A stretch of 64,000 nucleotides of DNA, taken from assembly GCA_001570385.1 (NCBI GenBank), contig BBYL01000039.1, positions 1 to 64,000 on the forward strand, given 5' to 3'. The stretch is from Microtetraspora glauca. GTDB taxonomy: Bacteria; Actinomycetota; Actinomycetes; Streptosporangiales; Streptosporangiaceae. A model generated the notes under the pieces. That model ran no database searches. It saw only the letters and a list, made by a program, of their open reading frames with translations, and was not told the origin of the DNA. Shown one piece after another: positions 51,478 to 60,315 of the stretch. Position numbers and translations under genes: made by a program. Position 1 is the first letter of the stretch. Each line of letters begins with the position of its first letter.

Positions 51478-51637
51478 ATGGCCTGCTCCCGTCTGACGAG
51501 GAGCGGAAGACGCCCGGCCGCGTGTCCCTGACCCCCCATCAGGGCTGGTCGCACCGGTTCGCGCGACCCCCGGTCAAGCATCACCACCCTCTCACGGGGG
51601 TACCCGGAAAACATGATGAAATGGGGCACCGGATGCG

Positions 51638-52017
51638 TCAGGTGACGAGGAGTCCGCCGTCGACGAACAAGTCGTGGGCGTTGACGCCGGTGTTTCGGTG
51701 TAGCCCACCAGTTTGATGGTGACGGCCTTGATGGCCTCGGCGATATCGAACTCCGCAAGGGAGTTGACGCCCTGTGCGATGGCGCTGATCACCAGGTTGT
51801 CGACCTCGCGCACATCGACGAGGGCAGCGGCGATCGTCTCGGGCCGCGACAGGTCAACGGCCATACCGCAGGTCGTGCCGCCGATTTCGGTGGCGACGGT
51901 GTCGGCCTGCGCCGTGGTGCGGCTGGTGATGATGACGGTGTCGCCGCGGTCGGCGAATCGCTGCGCTACGGCGCGGCCCAGCCCGCTGCTTCCTCCGACA
52001 ACGATCGAGGTGGTCAC
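51638..52017 (-). pseudogene. short-chain dehydrogenase with large internal deletion
   Basis: ATG 52017: MTTSIVVGGSSGLGRAVAQR, the NAD(P) motif, through AEFDIAEAIKAVTIKLVGYT. It then jumps, with a frame change near 51695, to TGVNAHDLFVDGGLLVT, the extreme C-terminus, with a TGA at 51638. The catalytic Ser-Tyr-Lys section (about 100 residues) is missing. Confidence 0.75.
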
Positions 52018-52365
52018 GATCCTGTGGTCCCTTCAGGCCGACAGGCAGCTGATACGGCCGGTAGAGAGCCGGGCTCCCCGATCGGCAGACCGAGACCCAC
52101 CTTCATGACGATCCCCCTGTTCTGTCGCCTACTCGACATCGCGACCGAGGGGATCGACCACTTTAGGTGCGGCATCACTCCCCCGCCGCACAAGCTCGCC
52201 CACTGGCGCGCGATCGATCCGCTGGGCAGGCACCCCGGGGCGGGTATGAACGGTGACGGTTCCGAGCCCGAACCGGATGCCGCCAGGGGCCATACGCGAT
52301 TCACGCCCGCAGGACGCAGTGCGAAGGGGTGAACGGGTGACCGATGAGCGGGGCCTCATAGATCA
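52018..52365. other. 348-bp stretch, no gene seen
   Basis: It lies between the broken SDR and a transposase fragment. Frames open on both strands (rightward 52024-52332, leftward 52129-52359) lack ribosome sites and family resemblance. Confidence 0.4.
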
Positions 52366-52503
52366 CGGTGCCAGCGTAGGACCGTGTCCGGGCGGACCCA
52401 GCATCGTGAAGTACCGCAGCTTGCCTATCGGCAGACGGTTGAGCAGTCCCGCGAGGAGAAATCGGTTGTCTGGCGCAAAGGCGGGCTTGGCCGCATCACT
52501 TTG
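52366..52503 (-). pseudogene. integrase-core transposase fragment
   Basis: Leftward AKPAFAPDNRFLLAGLLNRL then PIGKLRYFTML, and after a one-base shift VRPDTVLRWHRD. It matches the stretch of the copy at 22115-23207 that reads FTPYDRFLLAGPLHRLPMDK. About 45 codons remain. Confidence 0.75.
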
Positions 52504-52510
52504 CGAAGGG

Positions 52511-53278
52511 TTAGCCGGTGGGAAAGAGGGGCCATCCGGCCGTGAGGCCGCCGTCCAGGATGATGGTCTGCCCGGTGAGGTAGGAGGCTTTGTCGGAGCC
52601 GATGTAGAGCACGGCCGCGGCCATCTCCTCCGGGGTGCCGGGGCGGTGCATGGGCAGGACGGAGTTGACGGCGTCGCGTACATCGTCGCTGGCGGTGAAC
52701 CTCTCGTACATTGCGGTCTGGGTGAAGCCGGGGGCGATGGCGTTGACGCGGATGCCGTGGGCGGCGCCTTCGAGTGCCGCCGCCTTGGTGATGCCGATGA
52801 CGGCGTGCTTGCTGCCGACGTAGAGGGTGGAGTTGGGGTAGCCCATCAGCCCGAAGGTGGAGCTGACGTTGATGATGCTTCCACCGCCCTGAGGTCGCAT
52901 GGCGCGGAACTCGTGTTTCATACTCAGCAAAGTGCCCAGGACGTTGGTGTCGAAGGTGGCCGCGTAGCTTTCGTCGGTGACATCCGTGACGGGTCCCGGT
53001 GTGCCCGCCGTGCCGGCGTTGTTGAAGGCGATGTCCAGGTGGCTGAAGCGTTCAACGGTGCGATCGATGAGATCGGCCATGTCCTCGTCGCGGCGCACGT
53101 CGGCACGGACGAACGCGACCTGCGCGCCGAGTTCGCTGAGTTCATCGACGAGCTCGACGCCGACGTCCTCGTGCCGACCGGAGACGACGAGATTCGCGCC
53201 CTCGCGGGCATAGGCGACGGCCACGGCGCGACCGATGCCGGTGAGCGCGCCAGTAACGAGAACCACGGGAGTGGACAT
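52511..53278 (-). CDS. short-chain dehydrogenase/reductase
   Basis: 255 residues from the ATG at 53278. VVLVTGALTGIGRAVAVAYA (TGxxxGIG), FNNAGTAGTPGPV, Ser in IINVSSTFGLMG and catalytic YVGSKHAVIG (Tyr-x3-Lys), then PG-type loop IRVNAIAPGFTQTAMYERF, make it a complete classical SDR. VVSGRHED after the second strand favours NADP. The substrate is unknown. It stands alone between IS debris and a strong terminator-like hairpin on its upstream side. Confidence 0.9.
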   Translation of the reverse strand: MSTPVVLVTGALTGIGRAVAVAYAREGANLVVSGRHEDVGVELVDELSELGAQVAFVRADVRRDEDMADLIDRTVERFSHLDIAFNNAGTAGTPGPVTDVTDESYAATFDTNVLGTLLSMKHEFRAMRPQGGGSIINVSSTFGLMGYPNSTLYVGSKHAVIGITKAAALEGAAHGIRVNAIAPGFTQTAMYERFTASDDVRDAVNSVLPMHRPGTPEEMAAAVLYIGSDKASYLTGQTIILDGGLTAGWPLFPTG

Positions 53279-53391
53279 GATCAGTCCTCTTGGATCAGGC
53301 TGGGACAGCCAGACCGCATAGCTCGGTTCCTGACACCCCACCTTCCCCGTTCTCCGTCCCACAACCTCGGCCGCGACGATGGTCGCCCGGC

Positions 53392-53427
53392 AAGGCAGGC
53401 CCGCTGGGATTCCAGCGGGCCTGCCTT
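53392..53427. terminator. 16-bp perfect hairpin
   Basis: AAGGCAGGCCCGCTGG-GATT-CCAGCGGGCCTGCCTT. It has a perfect stem with a 4-nt loop, ending CTT on one side and starting AAG on the other. It would stop transcription from either side, separating the SDR gene from the repeat and DUF6221 gene. Confidence 0.75.
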
Positions 53428-53496
53428 ACGTCTCGGTGTCGATCAAGGGTCGGGGACGACGGCCAACCTTGCGGGCGGCAGACCCGTACGGCGTGC

Positions 53497-53909
53497 AAGA
53501 CGGCCGATGGTTGCTCGTTGGCCGCTCTTGGGCACGGACCCGGGCACGCGGTAGATCGTTTAGGTGGCCTTCGTCAGGTCAGACCTCGAAGACGATCAAG
53601 AGAAGGCCACGTACGAACACCCCTCAGGCGCGAAGCTTCAGGCTCCACCCTGTTGATGACCAAGAACGCTCCCCCCGCCCTCGGCCGACTCCGGGCGAAA
53701 ACTCGCGCCGCCTAACCAGCAGACGAATAATCCGCTGGTTGGACCACTTCACCAGCGAGACCGCGCAGGACCTCCGCGATATTCCGCGGGGCCTGCGCAC
53801 TGCGTCCCGGCCGACGACTGATCTGCCGATGCGAATGGACGATGACCACGACTCCCCTGACGCCGGGCGGCGATGGCCCGACCACGGACAGCGTCACCGA
53901 GGATGGCCC
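53497..53909. repeat. 411-bp dispersed repeat, copy 2
   Basis: It matches 21675-22085. Differences are scattered single bases. Hairpins AACCAGC...GCTGGTT (53714-53740) and CCGCG...CGCGG are kept. It ends 28 bp before the stop codon of the leftward DUF6221 gene and starts 70 bp after the strong hairpin. Confidence 0.8.
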
Positions 53910-53936
53910 CTCTGGCGGGCAACCCAGAGCGTGCGC

Positions 53937-54341
53937 TCAGTCCCGCCACTCAGGGCGGTAGTCCGAATGCCAGCCATAGGCGGCGGCCTCCAAACGAAGG
54001 AGATGCTCGGCCTGCGCATGCTCCCCCACATCCACCCAACTCCCATAGACGACATGAGCCAGGTACGTGAGACGCTCCCGCTTGGCGGCCAGATCGTTGA
54101 GAACCCGAGCCGGGTCGTTGTGCACGATGTGCCGCTCACAGCGCACGTTCACGGTTGCCGCGATCTGCGGCTGTTCGCAGTCGCGCACCTCCATGTACGC
54201 ACGGCCGTACACGCCCGGCCGGGCGAAGGACACCGGATCATCCGCCCTACGCGAGGAGAACCAATGGCCCGGCTCGCACCGGCCGGCGATCTCCTCGGCT
54301 TCGGCGATACGAGCACGCAGGAACGCGATCAGGTCATCCAT
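53937..54341 (-). CDS. DUF6221 family protein
   Basis: 134 residues from ATG 54341 (GAGGG upstream). MDDLIAFLRARIAEAEEIAG, HNDPARVLNDLAAKRERLTY and the end LRLEAAAYGWHSDYRPEWRD match the DUF6221 pattern of actinobacteria, small proteins found mostly in phage-like and integrative elements, of unknown function. Its place next to the repeat copy supports an accessory-element origin. Confidence 0.82.
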   Translation of the reverse strand: MDDLIAFLRARIAEAEEIAGRCEPGHWFSSRRADDPVSFARPGVYGRAYMEVRDCEQPQIAATVNVRCERHIVHNDPARVLNDLAAKRERLTYLAHVVYGSWVDVGEHAQAEHLLRLEAAAYGWHSDYRPEWRD

Positions 54342-54409
54342 CGGGACTCGACCCTCATCACTCGGTAAGAGCAGGTGAGTTCCCATCATGACGCCGCACC
54401 GCGCCGGCA

Positions 54410-54648
54410 CCGACGACAGCGAGCAGCAGATCACCCTCCGCGAGGAGATTCCTCCTCTTCCTGAGTACGTTCTTCCGCCCCTGCCCGGCGAAGTAGCCAG
54501 AAGTACTCACCCGGACCGCGGCTCGCCGTGGCGAGGGTGTCTTCGAAGTACTCCCCGGCAGCGGACACAATGCCATTGACGGCCACTTCGTCCCCTTCGT
54601 GTTGATCTGAGCGAATCGAATGATTACGGAGTGGCCGTCTGTTGTCAC
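54410..54648 (-). pseudogene. small unknown gene, probably frameshifted
   Basis: GTG 54648 begins MTTDGHSVIIRFAQINTKG. After a one-base shift near 54590 the sense continues EVAVNGIVSAAGEYFEDTLA then TASRGPGEYFWLLRRAG. Together they make about 75 residues of plausible protein. No family known. Low support. Confidence 0.3.
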
Positions 54649-54714
54649 ATGGATCTCACCCGTGCCAGCGCCGGGCCTAGATCACCCGCACACCATCTCC
54701 CTGGACGTGAACTC

Positions 54715-54800
54715 CCAACTCTGCCTCTTCCCGCCTCTGCCTCGCCTCTCTTACCCGCCTTCCTCCGCCTCTGCCTCTCTGGCCTTGCCCGCCTCCTTGG
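54715..54800. repeat. polypyrimidine tract
   Basis: About 85 bp with repeated CCTCTGCCTC and CTTCCTCCGCCTC units on the + strand, upstream of the UbiB-type gene. It may be low-complexity spacer DNA or form unusual structure. Confidence 0.6.
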
Positions 54801-54911
54801 GCGGCGGACATCATCATCGGTCGTGAAGACCGGCGGTGCAGCGCACGTCAGGCTCTGTGAGCGAGCATGGGATGATCAAAACCGCCCATGCTTCCTTCCG
54901 CTGAGGCCGTT

Positions 54912-56864
54912 ATGGACATCCCCCTCACCCTGACCCTCTCGTTCGGCATCCTCGTGATGATCATCGCGCTGGCCGTCGCGGCCAGACGGCTCCTTGGCGT
55001 CAGGTTCGGCGCCATCCGCACCGCTCTGGCCGCGATCATGGCGTTCGCCCTGGCCGAGCCGCTGCTGTCGCCCGTCCTGATGTCGTTCAAGAGCACCGAC
55101 ATGCAGAAAGACCCCGGCCTCGGCCCACTTTGGGTGCTCGTGCTCGTGGTCATGTGCATCGTGCTGATCCCCATGGTCATCCTGGTGGTCGCCGAGGCGC
55201 TCGTGCCGCCGGGATCCATCCCCGGGCCGATCGAGTTCGCCCGCTCGCTGCGCGGCCGGATCTCCAGAGCCCGCCGTTACTCCCAGATCACCCGCATCGC
55301 CTTCCGGCACGGCCTCGGGCCGTACCTGCGCGGCCGCGGCGACCGTCTCGAAGACCGGGGCGGCAGGGTACGGCTCGCGCGGGCGCTGCGCGGCGCCCTC
55401 GACGAGGGCGGCGTCACGTTCGTGAAACTCGGCCAGGTGCTGTCCACCCGCCGGGACCTGCTGCCCACCGAATTCGTCGACGAGCTCCGCAAGCTCCAGG
55501 ACCACGTCGCCCCAGTGCCCTGGGATCAGATCGAGCAGGTCCTCGTCGCCGAACTCGGCGGTCCCGTCGACGAGACCTTCGCCGAGTTCACTCGTCACCC
55601 GCTGGCCGCCGCCTCCATCGCCCAGGCCTACACCGCCCGCCTGCACACCGGCGAGAGCGTCGTCGTCAAGGTCCAACGCCCCGCCATCCGCTCCGTCGTC
55701 GCCCGCGACCTCGACATCGTCGCCAGGCTCGCCCACACCCTGGAGACCAAGTCCCGCTGGGGCCGCACACTCGGCGTGCGCGACCTGGCCGAGGGCTTCG
55801 CCGTCGCCATCCGTGAAGAGCTCGACTTCAGGATCGAGGCCGGGAACATGGCCGCCGTCGCCGCCTCCGGAGGCGGCAGCGTCACCTACCCGTCCCCGTA
55901 CGCCGAGCTGTGCACCGAACGCGTCCTCGTCATGCAGCGCCTGACCGGTGGCCCGCTGTCCGGCGCCACCCGCGAGCAGGGGCCCGAACTGGCCCGTACG
56001 CTGCTCGACTGCCTGCTACGGCAGATCCTGCTCGAAGGCGTCTTCCACGCCGACCCGCACCCCGGCAACATCATGCTGCTCAGCGACGGCACCCTCGGCC
56101 TCCTCGACTTCGGCTCCGTCGGCCGGCTCGACAGTTCCGTACGCGCCGCCCTGCAGCGCTTCCTGATCGCGATGAACCGTCAGGACCCGCTCGGTGTCAC
56201 CGACGCGCTCCTGGAGATCGTCCCCAGGCCGGAGGAGATCGACGAGGCGGCGCTGGAACGGGCGATGGGCCAGTTCATGGCCAGACATCTGGCACCGGGT
56301 ACGGGGAGCATGCTGATGTTCACCGACCTGTTCAAGATCGTCACAGAGTATGGCCTGTCCATCCCGCCCGAGGTCGCGGCCGTCTTCCGGGCGTTGGCCA
56401 CTCTCGAAGGCACCCTTGTGGCCCTCGCGCCCGGCTTCAACCTCATCGACGAGGCTCGTTCGTTCGCCGGCGGATATCTGGCCGAGCAACTCGACACCAC
56501 GTCGGTGAAGGACGCCGTCACCCACGAGATCGCCGCCTTGCTGCCGATGCTGCGACGGCTGCCCCGGCGTATCGAGCGGATCGCCAGTGCGGCCGAGCAC
56601 GGGCGCTTCTCGATGAACGTACGGCTGCTCGCGGACGAACGGGATCGGCAGTTCATCACCGGCCTGCTGCATCAGGTGCTGCTGACGGTGCTGGGAGCCA
56701 CTGCGGGGATCATGGGCGTCGTTCTGCTGGGGACGGATGGCGGCCCTCGGGTGATGCCAGGGGTCATCAGCCTGTACGAGCTCATAGGGTTCAACCTGAT
56801 CGTCATCAGCTCAATCCTGGTGCTGCGCGTCCTCATCGGGATCTTCCGCCGAGATCGCGCCTGA
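54912..56864 (+). CDS. UbiB/AarF/ABC1-type atypical kinase, membrane-anchored
   Basis: 650 residues from ATG 54912 (GAGG site); ATG 54888 is an alternative. There are three N-terminal hydrophobic segments (LTLSFGILVMIIALAVAARR, LLSPVLMSF region, LVLVVMCIVLIPMVILVVAE) and one or two at the C-terminus. The kinase core has FVKLGQVLSTRRDLLPTEFV (KxGQ motif), AAASIAQAYTARLHTGESVV, EELDFRIEAGNM, VFHADPHPGNIML and LLDFGSVGRL. UbiB-like proteins are ATPases tied to quinone or isoprenoid lipid handling. In actinobacteria the exact role is open. Confidence 0.92.
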   Translation: MDIPLTLTLSFGILVMIIALAVAARRLLGVRFGAIRTALAAIMAFALAEPLLSPVLMSFKSTDMQKDPGLGPLWVLVLVVMCIVLIPMVILVVAEALVPPGSIPGPIEFARSLRGRISRARRYSQITRIAFRHGLGPYLRGRGDRLEDRGGRVRLARALRGALDEGGVTFVKLGQVLSTRRDLLPTEFVDELRKLQDHVAPVPWDQIEQVLVAELGGPVDETFAEFTRHPLAAASIAQAYTARLHTGESVVVKVQRPAIRSVVARDLDIVARLAHTLETKSRWGRTLGVRDLAEGFAVAIREELDFRIEAGNMAAVAASGGGSVTYPSPYAELCTERVLVMQRLTGGPLSGATREQGPELARTLLDCLLRQILLEGVFHADPHPGNIMLLSDGTLGLLDFGSVGRLDSSVRAALQRFLIAMNRQDPLGVTDALLEIVPRPEEIDEAALERAMGQFMARHLAPGTGSMLMFTDLFKIVTEYGLSIPPEVAAVFRALATLEGTLVALAPGFNLIDEARSFAGGYLAEQLDTTSVKDAVTHEIAALLPMLRRLPRRIERIASAAEHGRFSMNVRLLADERDRQFITGLLHQVLLTVLGATAGIMGVVLLGTDGGPRVMPGVISLYELIGFNLIVISSILVLRVLIGIFRRDRA

Positions 56865-56879
56865 CCGAGCCGGTGGGCG

Positions 56880-57085
56880 TGGGCCGCCGGAGCCGGCGAG
56901 GACGCTGACGCGTACGCGGCGGCGCACGGCCCCGCACGTCGCGGCGCTAGGTCGATGCCGGCCTTCTTCACGATGGGCCACACCGTGGAGGCTCCCACCC
57001 GGTAGCCCAGAGCCGCGAGTTCCCCGGCGATCCGCCGACAACCCCACAGCGGATTCTTAAACCAGCCGCAGCGCCATGAACAGCG
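56880..57085 (-). pseudogene. integrase-core transposase fragment
   Basis: Leftward CSWRCGWFKNPLWGCRRIAG, ELAALGYRVGASTVWPIVKK then AGIDLAPRRAGP. This is the helix-turn-helix section of the rve_3 transposases (compare GYRRIHGELAALGITVAAST at 22115-23207). About 65 codons, no start or stop. Confidence 0.75.
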
Positions 57086-57203
57086 ATCATGCCTGCCAGA
57101 ACTGAAATCCCGGACCACGGGCAGTTCCTGACGTCTGCGGCGTTCCCCTTCGAGGTTTACGGGCACGGAAGAAGTGATGATCACCCATGCCGGGCGGTGT
57201 GTC

Positions 57204-57863
57204 TCAGGTCACCAGGCCCCTGCGGTAGGCGTAGACCACCGCCTGCACGCGGTCACGCAGGTCGAGCTTGGTGAGGATGCGGGACACGTACGTCTTGACG
57301 GTCTCCTGGCTGATCACCAGGGTCGCGGCGATCTCGCTGTTGGACCGGCCGTCTGCGATGAGGCGCAGCACCTCCAGCTCGCGTGGGGTCAGCGCGGTCT
57401 CGGCCGGCGTGGCCTGGGCGGGGCGGATCCGGGCCGCGTACCTGCCGACGAGCTGCCGCGTCACCTCGGGTGCCAGCAGCGCGGCGCCCGTCGCGACGGT
57501 GCGGATGCCGTGCAGAAGCTGCGCCGGTGGGGCGTCCTTGAGCAGGAACCCGCTCGCCCCCGCGCGCAGCGCCTCGTACACGTACTCGTCCAGGTTGAAC
57601 GTCGTCACCACGAGCACCTTGATCGGACTCTCGACCCCGGCGCCGGCCAGCAGGCGGGTGGCCTCGATGCCGTCGAGCACCGGCATCCGCACGTCCATCA
57701 CCACGATGTCGGGGCTCAGCCGACGGGCGAGGTCGACCGCGGTGCGACCGTCGCCGCACGCGCCAACCACCTCCAGGTCCGGCTGCATGTCGATGATCGT
57801 CGCGAAGCCGGTGCGGATCAGCGCCTGGTCGTCGCAGACCAGGACCCGGATCGGCGCGCTCAC
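57204..57863 (-). CDS. NarL/LuxR-family response regulator
   Basis: 219 residues. The receiver domain has IRVLVCDDQALIRTGFATII and phosphoacceptor Asp in DIVVMDVRMPVLDGIEATRL; Lys in IKVLVVTTFNLDEYVYEALR. Output LuxR helix-turn-helix: LTPRELEVLRLIADGRSNSE then IAATLVISQETVKTYVSRIL. Its GTG/ATG at 57863 overlaps the kinase stop by 4 bp, so it is the third gene of the CPBP-kinase-regulator operon. Confidence 0.95.
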   Translation of the reverse strand: MSAPIRVLVCDDQALIRTGFATIIDMQPDLEVVGACGDGRTAVDLARRLSPDIVVMDVRMPVLDGIEATRLLAGAGVESPIKVLVVTTFNLDEYVYEALRAGASGFLLKDAPPAQLLHGIRTVATGAALLAPEVTRQLVGRYAARIRPAQATPAETALTPRELEVLRLIADGRSNSEIAATLVISQETVKTYVSRILTKLDLRDRVQAVVYAYRRGLVT

Positions 57864-59014
57864 GACGGGCTCCCCGCGGGGATGCGGGCCCGCACCACGA
57901 AGCCGCCACCCGCCTGCCGGTCGGCGCTGAACTCGCCGCCCAGGGCGTCCACCCGCTCGCGGAGCCCGGCAAGGCCCCGCCCGCTCCCGCCGGGAGAGGC
58001 GGCCCTGGAGCGGGGGCCGTCGGTGCTGACCTCCACGCTGATCTCCTTCTCGCCGTAGCGCACCCGGACCACGGTCGGGCTGCCGTGGGCGTATTTGAGG
58101 GCGTTCGTCAGGGCCTCCTGGACGACCCTATAGGTCACGAACTCGGCGCTGCCCGCCGATTCCGCCGGACTGCCCTCCTCGGTGAACTCCACCGGCTGCC
58201 CGGCCTGGCAGGTCTGCTCCACGAGGGTGCGGAGCTCGCCGGCGGAGGGCATGCTGACGTCGGTGTCGTGATCGGCTTTGAGCAGGTCGAGCATGTGCCG
58301 TAGGTCGGTGATGGCCCGCCGGCCGGTGTCGCTGATGGCGCTCAGCGTCGCGTCGATGCGGTCGGGGGCGGCGGTCAGGTAGCGTGCGGCCTCGGCCTGC
58401 ACGACCATCGCCGTCACGTGGTGCATCACGACGTCGTGGAGCTCGCGGGCGATCCGGGTGCGTTCGGCGGCGCGGGTGGCCTCGGCGACGTGGCGGCGGC
58501 GTTCCGCCTCGGCGGCGCGGGTGGAGCGCAGCCAGGCCCCGATGCCCCACGCGAGGGTCAGGGCCAGGTAGAACACCACGTAACCTTCCACCCTCTCGGT
58601 CGCGCCGAGCCGGCCGAGCGCGAGCGCCAGCGGCACGTACGCCATGGAGAGGAGGACCACGGTCACGCGCCGGTGGCGCTCCAGATGGGCGCCTGCGCTG
58701 ATGAGCGCGATGGGCATCGCGTTGCTCGCGAACACGTGGTAGGCGCGGAGCTGGTCGAGGGCGAAGCCGAGCGACACCAGAGCCAGACACACGGTCGGCC
58801 ACCGCCGGCGCACGGCGAGCGGAAGGCACTCCAGGGCGATCACGACGAACGCCAGCGCGTCGAAGGGGCGGGCCGGCAGGTCGCCGACCTGCGTCCCCTT
58901 GCCGTGGAAGGCCGGCAGGAGCGATGCGATGGCCAGCAGCAGCCCGAACGGTAAATCCCGGACCACTACGTCACACCGCCGCCACAGGTCCGCGACCCGC
59001 CGTAGATCGATCAC
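57860..59014 (-). CDS. sensor histidine kinase (HisKA_3 type)
   Basis: 384 residues from a GTG at 59014. About five N-terminal transmembrane helices (LPFGLLLAIASLLPAFHG, ALAFVVIALECLPLAVRRRW, VVFYLALTLAWGIGAWLRS and others) have short loops, so the stimulus is probably sensed in the membrane. The H-box is AERTRIARELHDVVMHHVTA with the phosphorylated His; the ATPase domain has VVQEALTNALKYAHGSPTVV and GSGRGLAGLRERVDALGG. It overlaps the protease gene before it and the regulator after it by 4 bp each. Confidence 0.94.
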   Translation of the reverse strand: MIDLRRVADLWRRCDVVVRDLPFGLLLAIASLLPAFHGKGTQVGDLPARPFDALAFVVIALECLPLAVRRRWPTVCLALVSLGFALDQLRAYHVFASNAMPIALISAGAHLERHRRVTVVLLSMAYVPLALALGRLGATERVEGYVVFYLALTLAWGIGAWLRSTRAAEAERRRHVAEATRAAERTRIARELHDVVMHHVTAMVVQAEAARYLTAAPDRIDATLSAISDTGRRAITDLRHMLDLLKADHDTDVSMPSAGELRTLVEQTCQAGQPVEFTEEGSPAESAGSAEFVTYRVVQEALTNALKYAHGSPTVVRVRYGEKEISVEVSTDGPRSRAASPGGSGRGLAGLRERVDALGGEFSADRQAGGGFVVRARIPAGSPS

Positions 59015-59832
59015 CGGGCGAGCGTAGCGGTCGCGCCGCGCCGGAGCGGGACCACGTTGCCGCGCCGGCGGGCCAGCCACATGAACACGACCGCCAGCAG
59101 CAGGCCGAACACCACCGCGTACGGGCTCGCCTCCGGCCCGAACTCGCCGCCCGTGAGCAGGGCTGGGCCCGACGTCACGCCGTGCAGCAGCCCCTGCGTC
59201 GCGCCGTTGCCCGAGACCTCGGTGCCGAAGATGCCCGCCGCGGCGAAGTTCCAGCCGAAGTGCAGGCCGATCGGCACCCACAGGGTGCGGGTGGCGGCGT
59301 AGGCGGCGGCGAGCATGCTGCCCGCCTCGATCGCGATGGCGATCGCGCCCCACAGGCTGGCGTGCGGATTGAACAGGTGCGACAGGCCGAACAGCACGCC
59401 GGTCACCGCCAGCGCCAGCCACGTGCCGGTGCGTTCCTCGACGATCCGGAACAGGATGCCGCGAAAGATCAGCTCCTCCGTCACCGCGGCGGCAGCCATG
59501 AAGCCGAGCAGTCCGATCGCGCCTGTCACCGAGCCGAGGCCGTCGATCCGGTAGCCGCCCACGAGAGCGATGTTCACGATGACGGCCGCGAACAGCGCGA
59601 CACCGATCAGCGCTCCTCGTGTGATGGCGCGGGTGGCGCCTCGCGTCGCCACCTCCGCCGGTGCGCGGCGCTCGGACCACCGCACCACCCGGGCGTACAC
59701 GAGCACCGCGAGCACGGCCGTCGCGACGCCGAAGAGCAGGGTGAGGAGCGAGCTCCCCTGCACCGCGCCCACGATGGCGCTGCCGACCAAGGCGACCAGC
59801 GCGACAGGCACGAGCTGTTTCAACAACCGCAT
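59011..59832 (-). CDS. CPBP-family intramembrane metalloprotease
   Basis: 273 residues from ATG 59832. About seven or eight transmembrane helices. Catalytic motifs of the CAAX/bacteriocin-processing (CPBP) family: AAVTEELIFRGILFRIVE (EExxxR), VLFGLSHLFNPHASLWGAIA and IGLHFGWNFAAAGIFG. Relatives cleave prenylated or regulatory membrane peptides and give bacteriocin self-immunity. It is first in a three-gene operon with a two-component system, so the kinase may respond to a signal it processes; that link is inferred. Confidence 0.9.
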   Translation of the reverse strand: MRLLKQLVPVALVALVGSAIVGAVQGSSLLTLLFGVATAVLAVLVYARVVRWSERRAPAEVATRGATRAITRGALIGVALFAAVIVNIALVGGYRIDGLGSVTGAIGLLGFMAAAAVTEELIFRGILFRIVEERTGTWLALAVTGVLFGLSHLFNPHASLWGAIAIAIEAGSMLAAAYAATRTLWVPIGLHFGWNFAAAGIFGTEVSGNGATQGLLHGVTSGPALLTGGEFGPEASPYAVVFGLLLAVVFMWLARRRGNVVPLRRGATATLAR

Positions 59833-59887
59833 GACGACTCCCTTACGTGGGGGGACTCCGCGACGGGGCGCCGCCGCTACGCCGAGA

Positions 59888-60158
59888 AACGCTAGGGATT
59901 CGGCGGTCTGGAATCGTCCCCGTGCGGTGGACATTCGCGGGTAGCTCGCGCGGGGGACGGGCGCACATGCGATTCGTCGTACGACGCCGCTGCGTTCGAC
60001 GTCGCCGTGGATGGCGTACATCTCCGGCGGCGTCCGTATCGCACGACAGAGCGGAGCGATCGCGTCCCTCTCCGACAGGCCGCACTTGTCCCCCGCACGA
60101 GCCACCGGCGAATGTCCACCGTGCGGCGATGATCCCGGACCGCCCGATCCGTAGCGTT
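59888..60158. repeat. 71-bp inverted repeats flanking a 129-bp spacer
   Basis: 59888-59958 and the reverse complement of 60088-60158 align without gaps, 59 of 71 identical, with a perfect core GGTGGACATTCG. They sit upstream of the CPBP-kinase-regulator operon, with the left arm in its promoter region. The region 59833-60315 shows no other gene. A duplicated, inverted promoter or element ends are possible. Confidence 0.75.
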
Positions 60159-60315
60159 ACGGCGCAGCCACGACGCTCTCAGCGGCCACTACGCCAGACC
60201 CGACCGCCTCCCGAGGCCGTGATCGAGGCCGCGGTGATCTATTTGCTGCTTGCCCGGTTCGCAGGAGGGCTCGCGGTGGAGCGTGCGAGGCCATCCGACT
60301 GGCTGTGAGGGACGC

